DNA of 64,000 nucleotides from JACVRW01 sp963820315 (lineage in GTDB: Bacteria; Actinomycetota; Thermoleophilia; Solirubrobacterales; Thermoleophilaceae). Position 1 is the stretch's first letter. Each line of letters starts with the position of its first letter. Location of the stretch: positions 116,921-180,920 of the forward strand of contig CAWFZK010000046.1 of NCBI GenBank assembly GCA_963820315.1. The letters run 5' to 3'. Below the pieces are notes generated by a model, which saw nothing but the letters and a program-made list of their open reading frames with translations, was not told the DNA's origin and searched no databases. Made by a program: the position numbers and the translations under genes. Of this stretch, positions 41,461 through 49,420 are shown piece by piece.

Positions 41461-42857
41461 TCGACGACGAGGTCGACGATCCCGGGCGGCAGCCCCGAGC
41501 TGTCGACGCTGTCGCTCCCTCCGCCCGTCTGAAGCGCGAGCCGGTCGGTCGGATCGAGGAGCGTCAGCTCCACGAGCGCGGCGAGGCCGCTCACGTCGAC
41601 GGCGCGCCCCACCCCGGTGACCGCGATCGAGTCGCGGCGCGGCGTGCCGCTCACCTCGATCGTGTCGAGCGCGCCGTCGCCGGTCGGGAAGCCGGCGCCC
41701 AGGTTCGCATGCACCAGCTCCATCGAGGTGCGGCTCAGGTCGCCGACGCGCAGCGTGTCGGCTCCGGCGCCGAGTGAGGTGTTCAGCTCTTCGATGCCGC
41801 CGAGATCGGTCACCCCCGAGTCGATGTCGCGCGTAACCCGTGTACGCCGCCCGTTCGCCGACAGCGACACGCGCTCGGCCGCGGAGCTGCCGTTGAACGT
41901 GATCGAGTCGTGGCTCGGGCCGCCGTCGACGAGGTCGTTGCCGTCGCCCGGGTTCCAGGTGAAGCGGTCGAAGTCGCCGCCGAGCGAGGCCGTGTCGTCG
42001 CCGCCGCGACCCGACACGTCGTCGAAGTCCTCGCCACCCTCGAGCACGTCGTCGCCGGGCCCGCCGATCAGCACGTCGGTTGCCGCGCCCCCGCGCAAGG
42101 TCATCTTCATCGCCGCGCTCGAGGCGCTCACGATGTCGTCGCCCCCCGCGCCGTCCAGCACGAGCTCGTCGCGCGCCTCCGGGTTCTCGATCTGGACGAA
42201 GACGAAGGGGCCGATCACGAACAGCGTCTGCGCGAAGCCCGAGGCGGAGATCTGCTCCTGCTCGCCGGATCCGTCGACCGAGACGCGGTCGGCCTGGCCG
42301 TCGCCGAGATCGGTGTGGACCTCCTGCAGCTCGGTGCCCGTCAGGTCGCGCACGTCGACGTTGTCGTGGCCGCCAGCCGCGGGAAGGTCCGCCCGCTCGA
42401 GCGCGTTAGCCAGCAGGCGCACCCGGTCGCCGTCACGCGTCAGCCGCACGTGCGCGCCGGCGGGCGCGACGCGCAGCTCGTCGGAGCTGTCCGAGCCGGC
42501 GAGCGCCGCCGAGTCATAGCCGTCGCCCCCGTCGACCCGCACGGGCTCGAGGCGCAGGCGGGCGGGCGCGTCCACGCGCACGCTGTCGTCGCCGGCACCG
42601 CCCTCGACGAGGATGCTCTCGAAGTGGCGCCGCGGCAGCTCGAACTGGGGCAGGCCGTCCCCGTCGAGGTCGATACGCAGCAGGTTGGGCTCGGCGGCGG
42701 GCACGGAGAGGCCCACGCTGTCCGCGTCAGGCCCGCCGCGAATCACGAGGCGCTTGCCCTCGATCTCGACGGAGGGGGCCGCCGCGGCGGGAGCGGCGGA
42801 CACGAGCAGCGCGGACACGGTCAGGGCGGGCAGCACGGTCTTCTGGAGGAGGCGCAT
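41457..42857 (-). CDS. Secreted RTX-like calcium-binding repeat protein
   Basis: A 466-residue exported protein. A Sec signal peptide (MRLLQKTVLPALTVSALLVS, cut near AAAA at 27) precedes Asp/Gly-rich beta-roll repeats of the hemolysin type spread through the chain. The clearest is GGPGDDVLEGGEDFDD in the middle, flanked by GGAGDDSV, GGDGYDSA, GAGGDDIV and GGGSDSVD. Such nonapeptides bind calcium and fold outside the cell. Unlike proteobacterial RTX toxins there is an N-terminal signal peptide and no type I secretion gene nearby. No enzymatic domain is visible, so a surface or structural role is likely. Confidence 0.82.
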   Translation of the reverse strand: MRLLQKTVLPALTVSALLVSAAPAAAAPSVEIEGKRLVIRGGPDADSVGLSVPAAEPNLLRIDLDGDGLPQFELPRRHFESILVEGGAGDDSVRVDAPARLRLEPVRVDGGDGYDSAALAGSDSSDELRVAPAGAHVRLTRDGDRVRLLANALERADLPAAGGHDNVDVRDLTGTELQEVHTDLGDGQADRVSVDGSGEQEQISASGFAQTLFVIGPFVFVQIENPEARDELVLDGAGGDDIVSASSAAMKMTLRGGAATDVLIGGPGDDVLEGGEDFDDVSGRGGDDTASLGGDFDRFTWNPGDGNDLVDGGPSHDSITFNGSSAAERVSLSANGRRTRVTRDIDSGVTDLGGIEELNTSLGAGADTLRVGDLSRTSMELVHANLGAGFPTGDGALDTIEVSGTPRRDSIAVTGVGRAVDVSGLAALVELTLLDPTDRLALQTGGGSDSVDSSGLPPGIVDLVVD

Positions 42858-42962
42858 GGCTCGGTTGACGGGCGAGCACCCTGTCGTATTCCACTTGCGC
42901 CGATGAGTTGGGTCGCCTCCGGGGGTCCTAGGGGCAATACCGGCCAAACCGAGAGGAGACCC

Positions 42963-43766
42963 GTGAGCACAGTACGTTCGAGCGACGGCACCCAGATCGG
43001 CTTCGACCGCTCCGGGACGGGGCCGCCGCTGATCCTGGTGGGCGGCGCGTTCCAGTACCGCGCGATCGACGAGTCCACTGCAGAGCTCGTCGAGCGCCTG
43101 GCGCCCGCCTTCAGCGTCTTCCACTACGACCGCCGCGGGCGCGGACAGAGCGGCGACAGCGCGCCCTACTCGGTTGCGCGCGAGGTCGAGGATCTCGACG
43201 CGCTGATCGAGGCGGCCGGCGGCTCGGCGTTCGTCTTCGGCATGTCGTCGGGCGGCGCGCTCGCGCTCGAGGCCGCCGCGAGCGGGCTGGCGATCACGAA
43301 GCTGGCGCTCTACGAGCCGCCCTTCGCCGTCGAAGAGACGAGCTTCCAGGCTCCCGACGACTTCCTCGAGCAGCTCCGCGAGCTGAACGCGGCCGGTCGC
43401 CCTGGGGATGCCGTCGAGTACTTCCTCACGGCGGGCCTCGGGATGCCGGCCGCAATGGTCTCCGAGATGCGCGGGGCGCCCGTGTGGCAGGGCTTCGAGG
43501 CAGTCGCCCACACGCTCGTCTACGACACGGTGCTGATGGACGGCCAGGACGCGCTGCTCGCCGAGCGCGCCCCGACGGTCACCGCTCCGGCGCTCCTGAT
43601 CGACGGCGGAGCGAGCCCGCCCTGGGCGGCGGCCGCGGTCGAGGCGCTCGCCGGGATCCTTCCGCACGCGGAGCGGCGGACGCTGCCCGATCAGACGCAC
43701 GACGTCGCGGCGGAGGTGCTGGCGCCGGCGCTCGAGGCCTTCTTCGGCGCCCACGTGCGGGTGTAG
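42963..43766 (+). CDS. Alpha/beta hydrolase
   Basis: A 267-residue hydrolase. YDRRGRGQSGDS follows the second strand, and the nucleophile elbow FGMSSGGALAL has Ser95. LLIDGGASPPW marks the acid region and PDQTHDVAAEV the catalytic His. The GTG at 42963 has GAGAGGAGA just upstream. The family contains esterases and C-C hydrolases, and the substrate cannot be read. A strong hairpin lies immediately after the stop, so it is probably the end of its transcript. Confidence 0.87.
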   Translation: MSTVRSSDGTQIGFDRSGTGPPLILVGGAFQYRAIDESTAELVERLAPAFSVFHYDRRGRGQSGDSAPYSVAREVEDLDALIEAAGGSAFVFGMSSGGALALEAAASGLAITKLALYEPPFAVEETSFQAPDDFLEQLRELNAAGRPGDAVEYFLTAGLGMPAAMVSEMRGAPVWQGFEAVAHTLVYDTVLMDGQDALLAERAPTVTAPALLIDGGASPPWAAAAVEALAGILPHAERRTLPDQTHDVAAEVLAPALEAFFGAHVRV

Positions 43767-43768
43767 GG

Positions 43769-43803
43769 GGCGCCTGCGCGGGAAACACTCCCGCGAAGGC
43801 GCC
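43769..43803 (+). promoter_or_regulatory. Long hairpin ending at the start codon of the next gene
   Basis: GGCGCCTGCGCGGGA (43769-43783) pairs with TCCCGCGAAGGCGCC (43789-43803), 15 bases with one mismatch and a 5-base loop. It begins three bases after the hydrolase stop and ends just before the TTG at 43804. The only possible ribosome binding sequence, AAGG, lies in its 3' arm. It may terminate the hydrolase transcript, hide the ribosome site of the next gene, or do both. Confidence 0.5.
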
Positions 43804-44226
43804 TTGGAAGACCTGATCGAAGAGCTCACGCGCGGCAACGTCACCGAGGTGAAGGTCGTGCTGGCGAGCGTGGTGCTTGGGCTTGCCGCCTACCAGGTCC
43901 TGCTTGCGGCCGTGGCCTACGGCTGGCTGCGGCTGCCCTTCCTCGAGCGCGGTTCCGCCTCCTGGACGCACCGCGCGAGCGGCGACACGATCCTCGTCCT
44001 GACAGTCGTGATCGCGACCATGTGCATCGGCTACTCGGGCTTCGAGGACGGCGGCGCCCACGCCGTCGTGGCGACGATCCTGCTCGGCCTCTTCGCCACC
44101 AAGGTGCTCGTCGTCCGGCTCGGCGGCAGGCTCAGCCGGCTGCTGCCGCTGTTCGGGGTGTCGCTGCTCATCCTGTTCGGGCTCACCTGGCTCACGTCGG
44201 CGGGCGACTTCCTGGGGGTCGGCTGA
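43804..44226 (+). CDS. Four-helix membrane protein of unknown function
   Basis: A 140-residue integral membrane protein with four predicted helices: VVLASVVLGLAAYQVLLAA, TILVLTVVIATMCIG, VVATILLGLFATKVLVV and LFGVSLLILFGLTWL. A conserved-looking SASWTHRASGD links helices 1 and 2, with a His that could bind heme. The overall pattern resembles small b-type cytochrome-like or DUF6529-type proteins, but I am not certain. The TTG at 43804 is the most upstream start; the hairpin before it makes translation control likely. Its stop overlaps the next ATG (ATGA). Confidence 0.7.
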   Translation: MEDLIEELTRGNVTEVKVVLASVVLGLAAYQVLLAAVAYGWLRLPFLERGSASWTHRASGDTILVLTVVIATMCIGYSGFEDGGAHAVVATILLGLFATKVLVVRLGGRLSRLLPLFGVSLLILFGLTWLTSAGDFLGVG

Positions 44227-44438
44227 TGGCGGGCCGCCCGCCGCAGGGCGCTCAGATGCTGGGCTCGCTGCTCGTCGCGATCGCGATCGTGGCAGCCGCG
44301 ATCGCGATCGTCACCGCGCACTTCGGACCCACGAGCAGCGCGGAGCTCGACGCCCGCGAGGAGCGCCTCGAACAGCGCGAGGAGAACATCGAGGAGCTCC
44401 AGGAACTCGAGGAGGAGCGCCGCGAGCGCGACCGCTGA
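44226..44438 (+). CDS. Small protein with one membrane span and an acidic coiled coil
   Basis: A 70-residue protein. Residues 11-31 (MLGSLLVAIAIVAAAIAIVT) form one transmembrane helix. The remainder is a strongly charged helix rich in Glu and Arg (ELDAREERLEQREENIEELQ) predicted to be a coiled coil. The ATG at 44226 overlaps the previous stop. I know no function; such anchors often organise membrane complexes. The CHASE2 cyclase gene follows after 45 bases, so the three could be co-transcribed. Confidence 0.65.
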   Translation: MAGRPPQGAQMLGSLLVAIAIVAAAIAIVTAHFGPTSSAELDAREERLEQREENIEELQELEEERRERDR

Positions 44439-44483
44439 GCCGTTTTCTGGCGCAGAGGCCTGCGATGCACCACACTGACGGGC

Positions 44484-46295
44484 GTGAGGGACTCGCAAAC
44501 CTCGCGAAGGCGCCGCAGCCGGCGCCTGCGCCTGCTCATGTTCGCCGGCACCGCATTGGTGCTGACGGGCTTCGTGCTGGCCGCGTACGCAGCCGGTGTG
44601 CTCGACGACTCCGAGCTCGACACCGTGGATGCGCGCTTCTCGATCCGCGGTGACCTCGCGCCGCCCGAGGACATCGTCATCGTCGGCATCGACGACCCGA
44701 GCATCCGCGAGCTCGCCGAGCGCTGGCCCTTCCCGCGCACCCTCCACGCGGAGGCCGTCAAGCAGCTGCGCCTCGACGGCGCGCGCGTGATCGGCTACGA
44801 CGTCCAGTTCACCGAGCCGTCGGAGAACCCCGCCGACGACCAGGAGCTCGCCGACGCCATTGCCCAGGCGGGCAACGTGGTCCTGGCCACGACGATCGTC
44901 GACGACCGCGGCCGCACCAACGTGTTCGGCGGCGACGACGTCCTGCGCACGCTCCAGACGCGCGCGGCCCACGCCGGCTACGCGACGGATCCCGGCCGCG
45001 TGGTGCGCCGTATGGCGCATGACCTCGAGAAGCTCGACACGCTGGCGGTGGCGATCGCCGAGCGGGCCCAGAACCGCGAGATCCCGGAGAGCGAGTTCCC
45101 CGACGAGCAGCCCTGGATCGACTACCACGGCAAGGCGAACGTCAAGACGATCCCCTTCTACCGCGTCGTGCGCGGCGACTTCCCGAAGGGCACGTTCGAC
45201 AACAAGATCGTGATCGTCGGCGCCACGGCCCCCACGCTTCAGGACGTACATCCGACGTCGGTGAGCGGCGAGGACTACATGTTCGGCGTGGAGGTGCTCG
45301 CCAACTCGGTCTCCACCCTGCTACGCGACTTCCCGCTGCGCGAGGCGCCCGCCTGGACGACCGTCGCCCTGATCCTGCTGTTCGGCGCCGTGGGCCCGCT
45401 GATCGCGATCCGCTTCGGCCCGGCGCGAGCGGCGCTGATCGGGGTCGCGCTCGCGCTCCTGTACGCCGTCTTCGTCCAGCTGACCTTCAACTCCGGCGTG
45501 ATCGTCGGCTTCCTCTACCCGGAGGTGTCGCTGGCGCTCGGCGTGGTGGGCGCGCTCGCCGTCGCCGTCGTCGTCAATGCCTTCGAGCGCCAGCGCGTAC
45601 GCGACCTGTTCTCGCGCTTCGTCCCCGAGCCGGTCGTGGACGAGGTGCTGCGCAACGTCGACGATGACCTGCGCCTCGGCGGGCAGCGCGAGCTCGTGAC
45701 GGTCCTCTTCAGCGACATCCGCGGCTTCACGACGTTCTCCGAGAAGCGCGAGCCGGAGGACGTGATCGAGGTGCTGAACCACTACCTCACGACGATGACC
45801 GATGTGATCCTCGACCACGGCGGGACGCTCGTGGCGTTCATGGGCGACGGCATCATGGCGGTGTTCGGCGCGCCCATCGAGATGGACGACCACGCCGACC
45901 GCGCCTACGCGGCCGCGCGCGAGATGGCGGGGCCGGCGCTCGACGAGTTCAACCAATGGCTGAGCTCGACCGGGCGCGACGAGAGCTTCCGGATCGGCAT
46001 CGGCCTGAACAGCGGCGTGGTGATGGCCGGGAACGTCGGCTCCGAGAAGCGCCTCGAGTACACGGCGATCGGCGACACGACGAACACCGCCTCGCGCATC
46101 GAGTCACTCACGAAGGGCACCCCCCACATGATCATGCTCTCGGAGTCGACGCGCATGATGATGCTGCGCGAGCCGACCGAGCTTCAGCGAATCGACGCCA
46201 TGAGCGTCAAGGGCCGGCGCGAGGAGGTCGTGATCTGGGCGCCCGTGTCGAGCGCGAACGGGGCTCTCGAGCGCGAGGCGAGCGCGACCGGTTGA
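44484..46295 (+). CDS. CHASE2-domain class III adenylate cyclase
   Basis: A 603-residue membrane sensor. One helix (about 18-38) leads to an extracellular CHASE2 domain (about 45-285: APPEDIVIVGIDDPSIREL, RWPFPRTLHAE, VIGYDVQFTEP, KIVIVGATAPTLQDVHPT). Three helices follow (about 291-375), then the cyclase catalytic domain (about 400-590). Metal-binding Asp411 (LFSDIRGFTTF) and Asp455 (FMGDGIMAVFGAP) are present. Lys522 with Asp531 in EKRLEYTAIGDTTNTASR specify adenine and supply the catalytic Asn534 and Arg538. It should make cAMP in response to an external signal. A 12-bp hairpin terminator follows four bases after the stop, and a Crp/Fnr regulator is next. Confidence 0.92.
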   Translation: MRDSQTSRRRRSRRLRLLMFAGTALVLTGFVLAAYAAGVLDDSELDTVDARFSIRGDLAPPEDIVIVGIDDPSIRELAERWPFPRTLHAEAVKQLRLDGARVIGYDVQFTEPSENPADDQELADAIAQAGNVVLATTIVDDRGRTNVFGGDDVLRTLQTRAAHAGYATDPGRVVRRMAHDLEKLDTLAVAIAERAQNREIPESEFPDEQPWIDYHGKANVKTIPFYRVVRGDFPKGTFDNKIVIVGATAPTLQDVHPTSVSGEDYMFGVEVLANSVSTLLRDFPLREAPAWTTVALILLFGAVGPLIAIRFGPARAALIGVALALLYAVFVQLTFNSGVIVGFLYPEVSLALGVVGALAVAVVVNAFERQRVRDLFSRFVPEPVVDEVLRNVDDDLRLGGQRELVTVLFSDIRGFTTFSEKREPEDVIEVLNHYLTTMTDVILDHGGTLVAFMGDGIMAVFGAPIEMDDHADRAYAAAREMAGPALDEFNQWLSSTGRDESFRIGIGLNSGVVMAGNVGSEKRLEYTAIGDTTNTASRIESLTKGTPHMIMLSESTRMMMLREPTELQRIDAMSVKGRREEVVIWAPVSSANGALEREASATG

Positions 46296-46298
46296 AGC

Positions 46299-46331
46299 TC
46301 GGCGCCTGGCCCCCACAAAGCCAGGCGCCGA
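46299..46331 (+). terminator. Strong hairpin terminator after the cyclase gene
   Basis: TCGGCGCCTGGC (46299-46310) and GCCAGGCGCCGA (46320-46331) form a perfect 12-bp stem with a 9-base loop, four bases after the cyclase TGA. The next 228 bases to 46558 hold no convincing gene and should contain the promoter of the Crp/Fnr gene. A CACGTTCA sequence occurs twice there (in GTCACGTTCATG and GTTCACGTTCAG). Confidence 0.75.
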
Positions 46332-46558
46332 CCCTCATTGGAAGAGACGAGCACGCGACGCCAGGCCCCCGCGGCCCGGCGCCGTCCCCTGCTGCTCACG
46401 ACGGTGACCGAACCCCTGCGGAACCGGGTCGGTTCTCTCGGTCGGTCGATTCGTCACGTTCATGATCATCCTGTGCTTCGGCCGGCCGTACCACGTCGTC
46501 GTACACGCAGTTGTGCGTAATCGTTCACGTTCAGCGGCGAACTGACATCCTCTCCCCG

Positions 46559-47236
46559 ATGAGCCAGGACGGGTTCCTCGCGTCCTTGTCGGAGGAGGAT
46601 GCGAACGCGCTGCGCAGCGCCGGCGTCCAGCGCACCTATGGCGCGCACGTCACGCTCGTCCACCAGGACGACGAGGCCGGCCCGGTCGTCGTGCTGCTCG
46701 GCGGGCGCGCGAAGATCGCCGTGACCGAGGCGGGCCGCGAGGCGATCTTCGGGGTCGTCGGGGCCGGTGAGCTGATCGGCGAGCTCGCGGCGATCGAGAG
46801 CAGCCCCCGCTCCACGACCGTCACGACCCTCGAACCGGTGGACGCGCTGGTGATCCCGCGCACGGACTTCCTCGGCCTCCTCGACCGGCGCCCGCGGATC
46901 GCCCTCGCGATCCTGCGCGTGGTCGCGCGCCGGCTGCGCTACGCGGACGCCCAGCGGGCGCAGTACGCGACGCTCGACGTGGCCGGCCGCCTCGCGCAGC
47001 GGCTGCTCGAGCTGGCCGAGCGCTTCGGCGACGAGCAGCAGCGCGGGATCGAGATCCGGCTGCCGCTCTCCCAGGAGGAGCTCGCCAGCTGGGTAGGCGC
47101 GTCGCGCGAGGCGGTCAGCAAGGCGTTCCAGCTCCTACGCACCCTGGGAGCCGTCGAGACGGGGCGCCGGCGCGTGACCGTACTCGACCTCGACGCACTG
47201 CGGCGGCAGGCGAACTGGGGTGTCGCTCCGGAGTAG
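46559..47236 (+). CDS. Crp/Fnr-family transcriptional regulator
   Basis: A 225-residue regulator. The N-terminal cyclic-nucleotide-binding jelly roll (about 1-120) has VVLLGGRAKIAVTEAGREAI and GAGELIGELAAIESSPRSTTV. The G-E-L-A-x(4)-S-P-R-S-T part corresponds to the phosphate-binding cassette of cAMP receptors, with Glu and Arg in the right places. The dimer helix follows, then the HTH_Crp domain with LPLSQEELASWVGASREAVS and a wing ending GRRRVTVLDLD. It has no Cys cluster for an iron-sulfur centre. It probably binds cAMP made by the neighbouring cyclase. The ATG at 46559 is preferred over an upstream frame from 46511. Confidence 0.9.
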   Translation: MSQDGFLASLSEEDANALRSAGVQRTYGAHVTLVHQDDEAGPVVVLLGGRAKIAVTEAGREAIFGVVGAGELIGELAAIESSPRSTTVTTLEPVDALVIPRTDFLGLLDRRPRIALAILRVVARRLRYADAQRAQYATLDVAGRLAQRLLELAERFGDEQQRGIEIRLPLSQEELASWVGASREAVSKAFQLLRTLGAVETGRRRVTVLDLDALRRQANWGVAPE

Positions 47237-47303
47237 GCGGGTTGCGCGAGCCTGCTGCGGTTTGGGATCGTCTCCCCAAAGCGCAACCCCATCGGAGGTC
47301 GAC

Positions 47304-47336
47304 ATGAGCAAGACGGGTGAGGCGCTGCCGACATGA
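47304..47336 (+). CDS. Ten-codon upstream reading frame with a strong ribosome site
   Basis: ATG at 47304 is preceded by GGAGGTCGAC, a very good Shine-Dalgarno sequence, and encodes MSKTGEALPT before a TGA at 47334-47336. That TGA overlaps the ATG of the disulfide reductase gene (ATGA). The reductase ATG itself has no ribosome site. The decamer GACATGAGCA at 47301-47310 nearly recurs around the second start (CGACATGAGCA at 47329-47339). The peptide may exist only to couple translation to the reductase. Confidence 0.4.
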   Translation: MSKTGEALPT

Positions 47337-48679
47337 GCAGCGACTACGACGTGATCGTCATGGGCGGCGGCTCTCCCGGCGAGCATTGCGCCGGGGCGCT
47401 GGCCGAGGGCGGGCTGCGCGTGGGGCTCGTCGAGCGCGAGCTGGTCGGCGGCGAGTGCTCGTACTGGGCCTGCATCCCCTCGAAGACGCTGCTGCGGCCC
47501 GGTCAGGCGGTGCACGAAGCCCGCGAAGCCGCGGCGAGCGCGGACGTCGACGTCGAGGCGGTGTTCGCCTGGCGCAACTTCATGACCTCGGACTGGTCCG
47601 ATGCCGGGCAGGAGCGCTGGCTGGCCGACAACGGCATCGACCTGCTGCGCGGCAGCGGCCGGCTCGCCGGGCCGGGCGTCGTCGAGGTCGATGGCGTGCA
47701 ACACACCGCCGAGCATGTGGTGCTCGCGAATGGGGCCGATCCGGTGATACCGCCGGTGCCCGGCCTGCGCGAGCTCGACGGCATCTGGACCAACCGCGAG
47801 GCCACTTCCATGAAGGCCGTCCCACGCCGCATCGTCGTCCTGGGCGGCGGCCCGGTCGGGGTGGAGATGGCGCAGGTCGTGCTGCGCCTGGGCGGCGAGG
47901 TGGCGCTCGTCGACAACGCCGAGCACCTGCTCGGCCGCGAGCCCGCGCCGCTGGGTGAGGCGCTGGGCGAGGCCCTCACCCGCGACGGACTCGAGCTGGT
48001 CCTCTCTGCGAGGGCGAGCGAGGCGCGCCGCGACGGCGAGGACTACGTCCTCGAGCTCGACGACGGCCGCGCGCTTCGCGGCGAGCGGCTGCTCGTCGCG
48101 ACGGGACGTCGCGCGCGCATCGAGGGGATCGGCCTCGAGACGGTCGGCGTCGAGGCCGGCGCCCACGGGGTTCCCGTCGACGAGCACCTGCGCGTGGCCG
48201 AGAACCTGTGGGCGATCGGCGACGTCACGGGCCTCTGGCAGCTGACCCACGTGGGCAAGTATCAGGGCGACGTGGTGGCCGCCAACATCCTCGGACAGCC
48301 GAGAAAGGCCAGCTACGAGGCGGTTCCGCGCGTGACCTACACCGATCCGCAGGCGGCCGCGGTGGGCGCGGTCGAAGGCGCGTTCAGCGCAACGATCCCG
48401 CTCTCGGGGGTGTCGAAGACCGCCACGTTCACGCGCGCATACGCCGAGGGCAACGGCTTTATGACACTCCTCAGCGACGGCGAGCGCCTGACGGGCGCCT
48501 ACGCGCTCGGCCCCGAGGCGGGCGAGTGGCTGCAGCAGGCGACGCTGGCGATCCGGGCCCGCGTCCCGCTCGACGTGCTGAGCGACACGATCCAGCCGTT
48601 CCCGACCTTCTCGGAGGTCTACGTCGACGCGCTGAAGGCACTCCGCGCCGAGATCGCGGCAACCCCAGCGGTGACCTGA
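47333..48679 (+). CDS. Pyridine nucleotide-disulfide oxidoreductase, non-canonical
   Basis: A 448-residue FAD- and NAD(P)H-dependent enzyme related to dihydrolipoamide dehydrogenase and mercuric reductase. The FAD motif is VIVMGGGSPGEHCAG. The redox pair is GGECSYWACIPSKTLL (CxxxxC). The NAD(P) motif is IVVLGGGPVGVEMAQ, and the second FAD motif is LWAIGDVTGLWQLTHVGK. At the C-terminus the usual HPTxxE active-site His is replaced: the sequence reads QPFPTFSEVY, so the His-Glu dyad lacks its His. A true Lpd role is therefore unlikely; the substrate may be a different disulfide, quinone or metal. An SDR gene follows after 14 bases. Confidence 0.85.
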   Translation: MSSDYDVIVMGGGSPGEHCAGALAEGGLRVGLVERELVGGECSYWACIPSKTLLRPGQAVHEAREAAASADVDVEAVFAWRNFMTSDWSDAGQERWLADNGIDLLRGSGRLAGPGVVEVDGVQHTAEHVVLANGADPVIPPVPGLRELDGIWTNREATSMKAVPRRIVVLGGGPVGVEMAQVVLRLGGEVALVDNAEHLLGREPAPLGEALGEALTRDGLELVLSARASEARRDGEDYVLELDDGRALRGERLLVATGRRARIEGIGLETVGVEAGAHGVPVDEHLRVAENLWAIGDVTGLWQLTHVGKYQGDVVAANILGQPRKASYEAVPRVTYTDPQAAAVGAVEGAFSATIPLSGVSKTATFTRAYAEGNGFMTLLSDGERLTGAYALGPEAGEWLQQATLAIRARVPLDVLSDTIQPFPTFSEVYVDALKALRAEIAATPAVT

Positions 48680-48693
48680 CAGAAGGAGCGGCG

Positions 48694-49420
48694 ATGAGCG
48701 ACCCGCAACTGCCCGGCCAGACCGTCGTCCTGATCGGCGGCAGCGCCGGCATCGGACTCGAGACGGCGAGGCGCGCGCGAGCGGAGGGCGCCGACGTGAT
48801 CCTGACCGGCCGCAATCCCGAGCGGCTGGAGGAGGCGGCATCCGAGCTCGGCGCACTGAGCACCGCGGCGTTCGACGCGAACGACACGGCTGCCGTGGAG
48901 TCCTTCTTCTCCGAGCTCGAGGGACCCATAGACCACGTGCTGGCCACGGCCGGCGGCCCCTATTACGCGCCCCTCGCCGAGATGGACTTCGACGAGGCGC
49001 GCCGCGCACTCGCGGACCACCCCATGCTGATGGCCGGCGTCGCCCGCTACGCCTCCCCCAAGGTGCGCCCCGGCGGAGCGCTCCTGTTCATGGGTGGCAC
49101 CGGCGGACGCCGGCCGAGCCTCGGCGTGGGAGTCGTCTCGGCGATGACCGCGGCGCTCCCGGCCCTGACGGCCAGCCTGGCGCTCGAGGTGGCACCGGTT
49201 CAGGGTCAACCTGATCGCCGCCGGGTTCGTCGACACGCCCCTGTCGGCCTCCCTCCTCGGCGACGGGCTCGAAGCTCGGCGCGAGGAGCTCCGCGCCTCG
49301 CTGCCGATCGGGCGCGTGGTCGGAGCCGATGATGTCGCCGCGCTCGCGATACACCTCATGGCGAATACGGCGCTGACCGGAGCGACCTTCGACATCGACG
49401 GCGGCCAGCAGCTCGCCTAG
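48694..49420 (+). CDS. Short-chain dehydrogenase/reductase (one-base frame break)
   Basis: A roughly 241-residue SDR. The cofactor motif VLIGGSAGIGLETARRA and ILTGRNPERLEE (Arg favouring NADP) are clear, then LATAGGPYYAPL in place of the usual NNAG. The frame breaks after LALEVAPV, near 49201, where one extra C is present. It then continues RVNLIAAGFVDTPLSASLLG to ATFDIDGGQQLA, the typical SDR end. The canonical Tyr-x3-Lys pair is not visible in the middle (VSAMTAALPALTASLALE stands there), so this is a divergent SDR without the normal catalytic dyad. AGAAGGAG precedes the ATG at 48694. It shares its stop with the convergent gene through CTAG. Confidence 0.78.

Noticed and set aside
47333..48679. 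Naming this gene lpd (dihydrolipoamide dehydrogenase)
   Set aside because: The catalytic His of the C-terminal HPTxxE motif is replaced by Phe and no 2-oxo acid dehydrogenase genes are nearby.
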